In this document: in pieces, positions 1 through 8,309 of the stretch | Layout of the letters: each line of letters starts with the position of its first letter | How positions within the stretch are numbered: position 1 is the first letter of the stretch | From: Hanleya hanleyi | Lineage: Eukaryota > Mollusca > Polyplacophora > Lepidopleurida > Hanleyidae | Reading direction: 5' to 3' | Assembly (NCBI GenBank): GCA_036873755.1 | Contig: JAVTVY010016019.1 | Location: forward strand, 1-64,000 | Length of the DNA stretch: 64,000 nucleotides | The notes under the pieces: generated by a model | Database searches by the model: none | What the model was told of the DNA's origin: nothing | The model's input: the letters and a program-made list of their open reading frames with translations, nothing else | Made by a program: the position numbers and the translations under genes

Positions 1-801
1 ACGCATTCAGCCGATGGGGGTGGTCGGTCAGCTTGGTAACGAAAAACGTGACATTAGTCACCCTCTCTACGACCCATTGTGTGTTGGGGCGTTGTTGTTG
101 GGCCCATTCCAAGGGATCCACGATGTCCAGTTTCTCCAGCATCGCCTCTAGCGACGCCCGGTTAATGATGGTAAACGGTTGGTCAAATACCCGGATGTTA
201 CTGCTCGGGTAAAAATATCGGGCTTGGTCTGTGTCCTTATGCTGCAGCACATAACCAAACGCCAGATTCAACTTGAAGGCCGTAGTTTGATCGTTGAAGA
301 TGGCTTCCACGTAGCTGCGTAGGCGGGCGAGGTCGGTCAGTCGGAAATTGTGGATATCTTTTTTATGGGTTCGTCCACGAACTGTACTTTGCCCTCCACG
401 TCGTACAAAATCCGGCCCACGGTCTTGTCGTCGGAATTTGACTGTTGAATTAGGGCAACATCGTCATCAGCCCTCGTGCGATGGGTGGGAGTTCCCGCTG
501 TCTCGATACTGGTGCCTACGGGCTCTTCTACCTGCAAACGTGGCTGCGGAACAGGGTGTCGTGTGCGTTGGTGTCGCAGCAACTGACTGGTCAGTTTGAA
601 AAGCCGACCACATTCTTCGCATGGACGCTTGGGTACTTCATGCCGTGCACGTGTGTGGCGCTGTAAATGATCGGGGCGCTGAAACGACAGTGTACATAAC
701 GTACAGCTATACCGGGCGCTTCCTTCGTGCTTGGTAGCCTCATGGCGGCGCAAGTCGTGCAGACGAGTGAATGATTTCGAGCACGTAGTACAAGTGAACA
801 T
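1..801 (-). pseudogene. ZF-A three-finger C2H2 gene, left copy, internal deletion
   Basis: The ATG is at 799-801 on the minus strand. All three C2H2 fingers keep their Cys and His ligands (C-x2-C-x12-H-x4-H). About 100 bp that are present in the facing copy (2,377-2,477) are missing here, so the frame shifts just after the FVDEPI motif and ends after 154 residues at 337. DNA for the rest of the conserved C-terminal domain continues to the window edge out of frame. It has Glu where the facing copy has a premature stop. The gene lies head-to-head with its partner across the palindrome centre. A truncated three-finger protein could still be made. Family role unknown; nucleic-acid binding is inferred from the fingers. 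Confidence 0.85.
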
Positions 802-881
802 CTTGGTGGTTGACAGAGTGCCTGATGAAACGGCCAGGCCGCTTCCCTTTTATAGCACGCTAGCTGGTGATCTATTTTTAG
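802..881 (-). promoter_or_regulatory. ZF-A promoter (TATA, initiator, MEF2-type box)
   Basis: On the minus strand TATAAAAG lies at 847-854, an initiator-like TTTCATCA follows it, and CTAAAAATAG, a perfect match to the MEF2 consensus CTA(A/T)4TAG, lies upstream at 872-881. Spacing is the same as at the other ZF-A genes of the window. Confidence 0.75.
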
Positions 882-1263
882 CTCACTCAGTTAAACTACC
901 CCAAGTCGAAGAACGAGACTGGTGTACTGGTGTACGACTGAGCCGCATTACGCGCGTGTGTGAGTGTGTATGTGTGTATGTGTGGGCTGTGGATTTTGCA
1001 TCCGCGATCTTGTCAACATCCCGGTTTCCAAGTGGGGTTTTCCCGTCGTTCCTCCGTCTTCCATCCGGGTACTGTGGTTTTACATCCGGGTCCTCATCAT
1101 ACAACCGGGTTTTGGACACATGTTGACCTCAATAATTTGTATATGACCTCTGTGAGGTCACTTCCGCCTCCGTTCACGTGACCAAAACTGACCTTTGGCC
1201 CCTGCGCGCAACCACCAACACACACCACCACATACCACCACCAACACCACCACCACCAACACC
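882..1263. other. Conserved ZF-A upstream region, left copy
   Basis: No gene. This stretch holds a TG/CA-rich run (about 955-990), several ACATCCGGGT motifs (reverse of ACCCGGATGT; CCGGATGT resembles ETS-type sites), a CACGTG box near 1,176 and an ACC-rich run reaching the palindrome centre. The same order occurs in mirror image at 1,473-1,856, and partly before the genes at 3,422 and 58,608. Confidence 0.7.
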
Positions 1264-1472
1264 ACCTCCGGGCGTTGACGGGCGTCAACGCCCGGTGGTG
1301 GTGGTGGTGGTAGCTCCCGTGTGGCAGAGCTCTTGGGTCGGAGCTCTTGGAGCTCAAAGCTTGTGGAGCTCAGAGATCGAAAATGAAGTCATCGCATGCA
1401 TGCGCGCGTACCTGTGCTGCACAGCTACCACCACCACCACCACCGGGCGTTGACGCCCGTCAACGCCCGGTG
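1264..1472. repeat. Palindrome C centre: two short hairpins flanking a 145-bp spacer
   Basis: Two self-complementary blocks, CGGGCGTTGACG facing CGTCAACGCCCG, lie at about 1,265-1,292 and 1,443-1,471. Outside them are ACC-type runs on one side and GGT-type runs on the other. The spacer contains GAGCTCTTGGGTCGGAGCTC and GCATGCATGCGCGCG. A closely related spacer plus one such hairpin sits at the centre of element B (about 52,965-53,103), so the centre itself is a conserved module. Confidence 0.8.
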
Positions 1473-1856
1473 GTGGTGTTGGTGTTGGTGGTGTTGGTGG
1501 TGGTATGTGGTGGTGTGTGTTGGTGGTTGCGCGCAGGGGCCAAAGGTCAGTTTCGGTCACGTGAACGGAGGCGGAAGTGACCTCACAGAGGTCATGAGCA
1601 AATTATTGAGGTCAACATGTGTCCAAAACCCGGATGTAAGATGAGGACCCGGATGTAAAACCACAGTACCCGGATGCAAGACGGAGGAACGACGGGAAAA
1701 CCCCACCTGGAAACCCGGATGTTGACAAGATCGCGGATGTAAAATCCACAGCCCAGACATACACACATACACCCTCACAGACGCGCGTAATGCGGCTCAG
1801 TCGTACACCAGTACACCAGTCTCGTTCTTCGACTTGGGATAGTTTAACTGAGTGTG
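1473..1856. other. Conserved ZF-A upstream region, right copy
   Basis: No gene. Mirror image of 882-1,263: GGT-rich run, CACGTG near 1,559, repeated CCCGGATG motifs between about 1,628 and 1,740, then a CA-rich run and the start of the promoter. Confidence 0.7.
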
Positions 1857-1936
1857 CTAAAAATAGATCACCAGCTAGCGTGCTATAAAAGGGAAGCGGC
1901 CTGGCCGTTTCATCAGACACTCTGTCAACCACCAAG
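1857..1936 (+). promoter_or_regulatory. ZF-A promoter (MEF2-type box, TATA, initiator)
   Basis: CTAAAAATAG at 1,857-1,866, TATAAAAG at 1,884-1,891 and a TTTCATCA initiator-like sequence about 28 bp downstream of the TATA start. The ATG at 1,937 follows 53 bp after the TATA box, so the predicted leader is very short. Confidence 0.75.
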
Positions 1937-2851
1937 ATGTTCACTTGTACTACGCGCTCGAAATCATTCACTCGTCTGCACGACTTGCGCCGCCATGAGG
2001 CTACCAAGCACGAAGGAAGCGCCCGGTATAGCTCTACGCTATGTACACTGTCGTTTCAGCGCCCCGATCATTTACAGCGCCACACACGTGCACGCCATGA
2101 AGTACCCAAGCGTCCATGCGAAGAATGTGGTCGGCTTTTCAAACTGACCAGTCAGTTGCTGCGACACCAACGCACACGACACCCTGTTCCGCAGCCACGT
2201 TTGCAGGTAGAAGAGCCCGTAGGCACCAGTATCGAGACAGCGGGAACTCCCACCCATCGCACGAGGGCTGATGATGATGTTGCCCTAATTCAACAGTCAA
2301 ATTCCGACGACAAGACCTTGGGCCAGATTTTGTACGACGTGGAGGCCAAATTACAGTTCGTGGACGAACCCATAAATGTTCCTAGCGATCTGTTACACGA
2401 AGACCATCCAGTGAGTGACATCTATCGGCGCCATTGGCCCATGATCCGGCACTGTTTCTACCGTCATCGCCCTATTCAAGATATCTACAATTTCCGACTG
2501 ACCGACCTCGCCCGCCTACGCAGCTACGTGGAAGCCATCTTCAACAATCAAGCTACGGCCTTCAAGTTGAATCCGCCGTTTGGTTATGTGCTGCAGCATA
2601 AGGACACAGACCAAGCCCGATATTTTTACCCGAGCAGTAACATCCGGGTATTTCACCAACCGTTTACCATCATTAACCGGGCGTCGCTAGAGGCGATGCT
2701 GTAGAAACTGGACATCGTGGATCCCTTGGAATGGGCCCGACAACAACGCCCCAACACACAATGGGTCGTAGAGAGGGTGACTAATGTCACGTTTTTCGTT
2801 ACCAAGCTGACCGACCACCCCCATCGGCTGAATGCGTCACCCATGCACTGA
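1937..2851 (+). pseudogene. ZF-A gene, right copy: finger cysteines lost and premature stop
   Basis: Open for 255 residues to a TAG at 2,702-2,704. The same frame then continues with family-typical sequence (including NVTFFVTKL) to a TGA at 2,849-2,851. Finger 1 has Arg instead of its second Cys (residue 7), and finger 2 has Ser instead of its first Cys (residue 33). Finger 3 is intact. The C-terminal domain, from about residue 150, is otherwise well preserved. The damage complements that of the facing copy, which kept the fingers but lost the C-terminal domain. Confidence 0.88.
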
Positions 2852-3306
2852 TGAATGTCATAACATGCCGTACATACTCTATATATCTACATGCTGATCG
2901 TTGCTGAACGCTAGGCGGTGGTGGTGGTGAGGGGATAGTAAAACGTGTAATACGCAATGTGCCTGTTGTTGTTGATGTGTTTAAATTGAATGGGTATGAG
3001 CATATTGATGCGATGAGAAGAAGTTTGTGGAGAGAACGTAATTCTACATTGTGCACGGGTGGACACAAACCCACACACGCGCGCAATGCGGCTCATGAAA
3101 AACCCGGATGTAAGATGAGGACACGGCTGTAAAACCACAGTATCCGGATGGAAGACGGAGGAACGATGGGAAAACCCCACTTGGAAACCCGGATGTTGAC
3201 AAGATCCCGGATGTAAAATCCACTGCCCACACACACACACGCGCGTAATGCGGCTCAGGCATACACCAGTACACCAGTCTCGGTCCTCGTCTTGTGGTAG
3301 TTTAAC
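2852..3306. other. Intergenic region between two tandem ZF-A genes
   Basis: No gene. It contains TGGTGG repeats (about 2,914-2,930), four to five CCGGATG/CCGGATGT motifs (3,100-3,215) and CACACACACGCGCG. The same block recurs at 58,004-58,530 upstream of the element D gene, so it is the standard upstream region of this gene type. Confidence 0.7.
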
Positions 3307-3421
3307 TGAGTGTGCTAAAAATAGATCACCAGCTGAGTGTGCTAAAAATAGATCACCAGCTAGCGTGCTATAAAAGGGAAGCGGCCTGGCCGTTTCATCA
3401 GACACTGTGTCAGCCACCAAG
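3307..3421 (+). promoter_or_regulatory. ZF-A promoter with duplicated MEF2-type box
   Basis: A 27-bp segment is tandemly duplicated, giving two CTAAAAATAG boxes (3,315-3,324 and 3,342-3,351). TATAAAAG follows at 3,369-3,376, and an initiator-like TTTCATCA has its A near 3,397. The intact ZF-A gene starts at 3,422. Confidence 0.78.
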
Positions 3422-4345
3422 ATGTTCACTTGCACAACTTGCCAGAAGCAGTTTATTCATCTGCACGACTTGCGCCGCCATGAGGCCTCCACCCACAACG
3501 ATGCACGGTATACTTGTATAATCTGCTCACGGTCATTCAATCGGGAGGATAATTTACTGCGCCATGAGAGGGCACTCCACGCGGGTGCGACGGTACAATG
3601 TAACGATTGTGGTCGACTCTTCAAACGACCCAGTCGGTTAAGACAGCACCAACGTTTGATTCATGCCCCGTCTCTACGGTTTGGGCGACAACTTTCCACT
3701 AAAGAGGAGCCACGGAAGGTCAGACCCAGTGAAGATGAACCCGGGGAGACGAACGCCACTGGTGATGCGACGATGAAGAGCCCGACTATTCCCACAGTCC
3801 AGGAGGGCCTGGATATCCAGCCGGACCCCAGCGTTACGGTTTCGAGTCATACGGCTGACGACATCGAACATTTTCTGGACGAGCCCATAAATGTTCCTAG
3901 CGATCTCTTACAGGACGCCCATCCAGTGAGTGGCATCTATCGGCGCCATTGGCCCATGATACGGCACTGTTTCCACCGTCATCGCCCTATTCAAGGTATC
4001 TACAATTTCCGACTGACCGATCTGGCCCGTCTACGCAGCTACATGGAAGCCGTCTTCAATGACCAAGCTACGTCCTTCAAATTAAATCTGCCGTTTGGTT
4101 ATGTGCTGCAGCATAAGGAGACAGATCAAGTCCGATACTTTTATCCGAGCAGTAACATCCGGGTATTTGACCAACCGTTTACCATCACGGATAGGGCGTC
4201 ACTAGAGACGATGCTGGAGAAACTGGACACCGTGGATCCCTTGGAATGGGCCCAACAACAACGCCCCAACATCAAGTGGATAGTGGAGAGGGTCACCAAT
4301 GTAACGTTTTTTGTGACCAAGCTGACCGACCAACCCATCGGTTGA
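3422..4345 (+). CDS. ZF-A protein: three C2H2 zinc fingers plus conserved C-terminal domain (intact)
   Basis: 307 residues from the ATG at 3,422, chosen because every related copy starts with MFTC and the TATA box is 53 bp upstream; an upstream in-frame GTG is disregarded. Finger ligands are C4/C7/H20/H25, C32/C35/H48/H53 and C60/C63/H76/H81. An acidic, Pro/Thr-rich linker follows (about 90-155). The C-terminal domain (about 160-307) has the motifs EPINVPSDLL, HRHRPIQ, FKLN, FGYVL, QQQRPN and NVTFFVTKL. From memory this domain resembles the N-terminal part of very large C2H2/B-type DNA polymerase proteins of adintovirus- or Polinton-like animal elements; that link is inference. No intron. Its polyA signals lie at 4,465 and 4,566. 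Confidence 0.88.
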   Translation: MFTCTTCQKQFIHLHDLRRHEASTHNDARYTCIICSRSFNREDNLLRHERALHAGATVQCNDCGRLFKRPSRLRQHQRLIHAPSLRFGRQLSTKEEPRKVRPSEDEPGETNATGDATMKSPTIPTVQEGLDIQPDPSVTVSSHTADDIEHFLDEPINVPSDLLQDAHPVSGIYRRHWPMIRHCFHRHRPIQGIYNFRLTDLARLRSYMEAVFNDQATSFKLNLPFGYVLQHKETDQVRYFYPSSNIRVFDQPFTITDRASLETMLEKLDTVDPLEWAQQQRPNIKWIVERVTNVTFFVTKLTDQPIG

Positions 4346-4605
4346 ACGCGTCACCCGTGCACTGATGAATACCATAACATGCCGTACAGACTCTATATAT
4401 CTACATGCTGGTCGTTGACTTGAGCTCAGTAAACACTTGTACCTAATGTGACGGTGCGTTAAATAATAAAACATGGTGTTTGATATTTCAATTTGTTTTG
4501 CTATGAACATACTAAACATACCTAGGGCGGCTCCCCCAGCCTGGGTATGATGTAACATTGGGGATAATAAACTGTATGAACATTGCTGAACTTGTTGTTA
4601 TTCAT
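4346..4605 (+). terminator. ZF-A 3' region with two polyA signals
   Basis: AATAAA occurs at 4,465-4,470 and at 4,566-4,571. The second lies in a conserved context (GTATGATGTAACATTGGGG) that also ends the genes of A, B and D. Confidence 0.7.
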
Positions 4606-4693
4606 GCGGTATAATACAGCACAAATTTGGTATGATGCGAGACAGATATGGTATAATACAGCAAAGATATGGTATAATGCATGACAGATATGG
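4606..4693. repeat. Remnant of a 21-bp minisatellite
   Basis: Four imperfect copies of a GGTATAATACAGCACAGAT-type unit. The same unit is expanded to about 50 copies at 61,029-62,071, at the equivalent place in element D. Confidence 0.8.
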
Positions 4694-5145
4694 ATGGTCC
4701 ATCTCTAGACCAAATACCTTCCTTCACTGACCCAAAATGCCCACTTTCGCTACTACTCGTACTGATGACGTCACCAATGACGTCACAGATGCTGTGGATA
4801 TCCCGCAAATCGTGGGAAAAATTGGTACTGGGCCAATTATAAAACATGTTCTTTCGCTACTACTCGTACTGATGACGTCACTTGTGACGTCACAGGTGCT
4901 GTGGACATCCCTTAAATGGAGTAAACACCCCGAGAACTGCAAGATGACACTTCCCACGACGCATTCGGACCAAGGATGGCCCCTCTCCACTCCATATACC
5001 TTCCTTCACTGTCCCAAAATGCTCACTTGCGCTACTACTCGTCCTGATGACGCCACCCATGACATCACAGATGACGTGGACAGCCCACAAATCGGGGTCT
5101 ACACCCCGAGAGCTACAAAATGACACCCCACACGATGCATTCGGA
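4694..5145. repeat. CRE-bearing tandem array, element C
   Basis: Degenerate units of 130-180 bp with the core CTACTACTCGTACTGATGAC. In the first unit two TGACGTCA sites (4,766-4,773 and 4,778-4,785) lie 4 bp apart. Later units have diverged sites. TGACGTCA is the CREB/ATF palindrome. Short open frames here are not treated as genes. Confidence 0.85.
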
Positions 5146-6770
5146 GCAATAGTGGTCCATCTCTACACCAAATACCTTCCTTCACTTCCCCAAAATGGCC
5201 ACTTTACTTACTACACCCAACTGCGCATGCGCAGATTGACTCGACTTGCAGTTAAAAAAAGACGCCATTCTGACTCTACCCGACAAAAGCTTTACTTTGA
5301 CACCTCCCACAACCCATTTGGACCACTAGTGGTTCACATCGGCCACAAAATGTATATTTCCATACTACTGCCTGCCTGCGCATGCGCAGAATGACGATAT
5401 TCCTACCCCACATCCACGCAGTCGGATGCACCCTCACGTGTGCTTCACATTGATACCTCACTCGACGCCAACAGACCACTAGTGGCCCACCTAAACCCTA
5501 AAACGTCTATTTCCATTCACTTTTCCCACAATTCCCTGTCTGCGCATGCGCGGAATGTTGAACACGGACGATACACTAGTCCAGGCAGATGCTCCTTCAC
5601 GACTGCTTTACATTGATACCTCATACAGCTCCATCGGCCCATTAGGGGCTCACCTAGATCCCAAAACGTCTATTCACATACCCTTGGTCTACTGCGCATG
5701 CGCAGAATGACGTCAGTTCCACGTGTCGGCCATGCCGACGGATGCGCCTTCACGAATGCTTCACATGGATACCTCATACGACTCCATAGGACCACGAGTG
5801 GCCCACCTAGACTCCAAAACGTCTATTTCCATACCCTTTTCCCACAATTCCCTGTCTGCGCATGCGCAGAATGTAGACAACGACCGAGACACTAATCCAG
5901 GCAGATGCCCCCTCACATATGCTTCACATTGATACCTCACTTGACCCAATCGACCCACTAGGGGCTTACCTAGATCCCAAAACGTCTATCTCCATACCCT
6001 TTTCCCACAATTCCCTGTCTGCGCATGCGCAGACTGCTGACAACGGCCGAGCCACTAGTCCAGGCGGATGCCCCCTCATAGGTTTCACATTGATACCTCA
6101 CTCGACCCAATCGGCCCACTAGGGGCTTACCTAGATCCCAAAACGTCTATTTCCATACCCTTTTCCCACAATTCCCTGCCTGCGCATGCGCAGAATGGTG
6201 ACAACGCCCGAGCCACTAGTCCATGCGGATGCCCCCTCATGTGTGCTTCACACTGATACCTCACTCGACTCCATAGGACCACGAGTGGTCCACCTCGACC
6301 CCAAAACGTCTATTTCCATACCCTTTTCCCACAATTTCCTGTCTGCGCATGCGCAGAATGGTGATAACGGCCGAGCCACTAGTCCAGTCAGATGCCCCCT
6401 CACATAGGCTTCACACTGATACCTCATACGACTCCATCGGGCCATTAGTGGCCCCCCTAGACACCAAAACGTCTATTTCCATACCCTTGGTCCACTGCGC
6501 ATGCGCAGAATGACGCTATTTCAACCCCACACTCACCCCATCAGATGCCCCCTCACATAGGTTTTACATTGGTACCTCACTCGACCGAATCGGACCATTA
6601 GTGGCTCCCCTAGCTCCAAAACGTCTATTTCCATACCCTTTGTCCACCGCGCATGCGCAGAGTGACACTATTCCAACCCCACACCCAGCCCATCAGATGC
6701 CCCCTCACATAAGCTTCACAATGATACCTCATACGACCCCATCGGATCATCCATACCCCATACAGGCATT
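5146..6770. repeat. NRF-1-like palindrome array, element C
   Basis: Ten units of about 155-165 bp, nearly all with TGCGCATGCGCA. Cores lie near 5,223, 5,378, 5,541, 5,694, 5,856, 6,021, 6,183, 6,346, 6,497 and 6,650. Unit bodies share CCAAAACGTCTATTTCCATACCC and GATACCTCA. The first unit still overlaps the CRE type. The array ends near 6,770 in a short piece of the element-end sequence (CATTCCCCCGTATA). Confidence 0.88.
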
Positions 6771-6999
6771 CCCCCGTATAGATTTAATATGCAAATGTTC
6801 GAATCAGGGAAGATAACCCGGCATTTGCCAAAAACCACAAAAGTGCATCAAGAGTTACCACCCTTTTGCGAGGAGCTCTCTTGAGCTGGTGGCGCCCCCT
6901 GTCGGATTCTTTAGGGAAATCAAGAGTTATCCCTCAAGTTTAAGTGCAAAGAGGCCAATGGGACCTTTTCCGTCTTTATACTACTACTGGGGGGGGGCA
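6771..6999. other. Unassigned flank after element C
   Basis: No gene or clear repeat seen, apart from a G-run near 6,989-6,997. Confidence 0.4.
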
Positions 7000-7740
7000 T
7001 TATGGCCCCCCCTACCAAACTTTCTGCGCTATCTCCGGAACGACGAAAAATGAAGTGCTAAAACTCCGGGACTATATAGTTTATCATATTGGGGTCATTT
7101 TGAGGCCATTTGCATAACACCCTGAGCAGAGGATCATGGGTAAATTTAAGATGGCGACCACGTGGGGTACCAGAAAAGTGATGTTTTTCACATTTCTTCA
7201 AAATTTCTGCTTTTCCGCGATGTAAAGTGGGCAAGATCTATTTTATTTCACATCACATTAATATTTACTAATTTATCATGCAGTTTTTGCGGAGAAATTG
7301 CATAAATAAAAAAATTCGGAAAATCCGACCCTTTTCCCCATCCCTATGGCTGGAGTGCTGAAACTTAAGACACTCTATCTTTGGGTCAAGCTTTACTAGA
7401 AAATGTAAAACAATCAAAAAAACGTAACTTTCAAAAAACACATTTTTTAAACGATTTGTGTGTTATCTTCGCAAAAACTGACTGATAAATTAGTAAATAA
7501 TAATCTGATATGAAATAAAATAGTTTTGATCAACTTTTCCATGCAGAAAAGAAAGAATTTGAAGAAATATGATGAAAATGTAAATTTTCTGGTACCCCAC
7601 ATGGCCACCAATTTGAATACATGATCTTCTGCTCTGGGTGTCAAAATAGGGACAAAATGACCCCAATATGATAGAGTAATAATTCACGGAGTGTCAGCTC
7701 TGAAGTTCCAGAGATAGAAACAAAAAAAATAACAACAGCG
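7000..7740. repeat. Dispersed repeat R1, inverted pair
   Basis: R1 is marked by CTGCATGATAAATTAGTA, GAAATAAAATA, a GGTACCCCACATGGCCGCCAT-like end and AAATGACCCCAATATGAT. Here one copy on the minus strand (about 7,000-7,335) meets one on the plus strand (about 7,345-7,740), forming a fold-back. Other copies lie at 18,735, 19,200, 22,150, 40,900 and 41,830. Confidence 0.75.
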
Positions 7741-8230
7741 GGACGGGGGAAGGTTGAATCTAAACAGCATTATCTTCGGAAACATATTTTCTCAAATGCA
7801 TTCACCTCTATAAACGTTCTAAAATATATTACTTTTGCAATAGACTTAAGTAATATAATTTAAGATTATCAGAATTTATGTCAAAATTCCAGTGGTGTAG
7901 CTTATCCCTTCGCCATGTATTTGGCAAAACTGGCGGTATAGGGCCGGGTCAAAGGATTGATATTGTCGTTGGCTTGTATTACCGATGAAAAAAGTATTTA
8001 CCCGGCACCAGAAAGATAAGGATTTACTTGAAAAGCGTATGTATGGGTAATATTAAACGATGGGAAAGTACGTCAAAGCACCTTTAAATTTGGGCAAAAT
8101 TGATCCATAACGGCTACTGTTCATCCGGCCTAAGATGGCATGTTTTCAGTGAAATCCATAGATTCTCTGAGTTTGACGAAAATATTTAAAATAAAAACAT
8201 GGTCAAAATACCTAATATTTTGGATATGCT
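7741..8230. other. AT-rich spacer before palindrome P2
   Basis: No gene, promoter or repeat that I can support. Confidence 0.4.
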
Positions 8231-8309
8231 AGTAGTGTAGATGTCTGGCTGAAACCAAGTACATCATGTGACCTGGTCACATGACGTGACGTCATCATTT
8301 GGTACCAGC

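Larger units (their letters stand above)
1..1297. repeat. Left arm of palindrome C (runs off the window)
   Basis: Position 1 pairs with about 2,837 on the opposite strand, and the match runs inward through a ZF-A gene, its promoter and its upstream region to a centre near 1,369. The arms differ by substitutions and by a deletion of about 100 bp in this arm. Because homology starts at the first base, the arm continues outside the window. Confidence 0.9.
1443..2837. repeat. Right arm of palindrome C
   Basis: Inverted copy of the left arm, holding upstream region, promoter and ZF-A gene on the plus strand. It retains the 100 bp that the left arm lost. Confidence 0.9.

Noticed and set aside
4694..6770. 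Regularly spaced repeats as a CRISPR array
   Set aside because: Units of 155-176 bp are similar throughout, with no short-repeat/unique-spacer pattern, and the context is eukaryotic with no cas genes.
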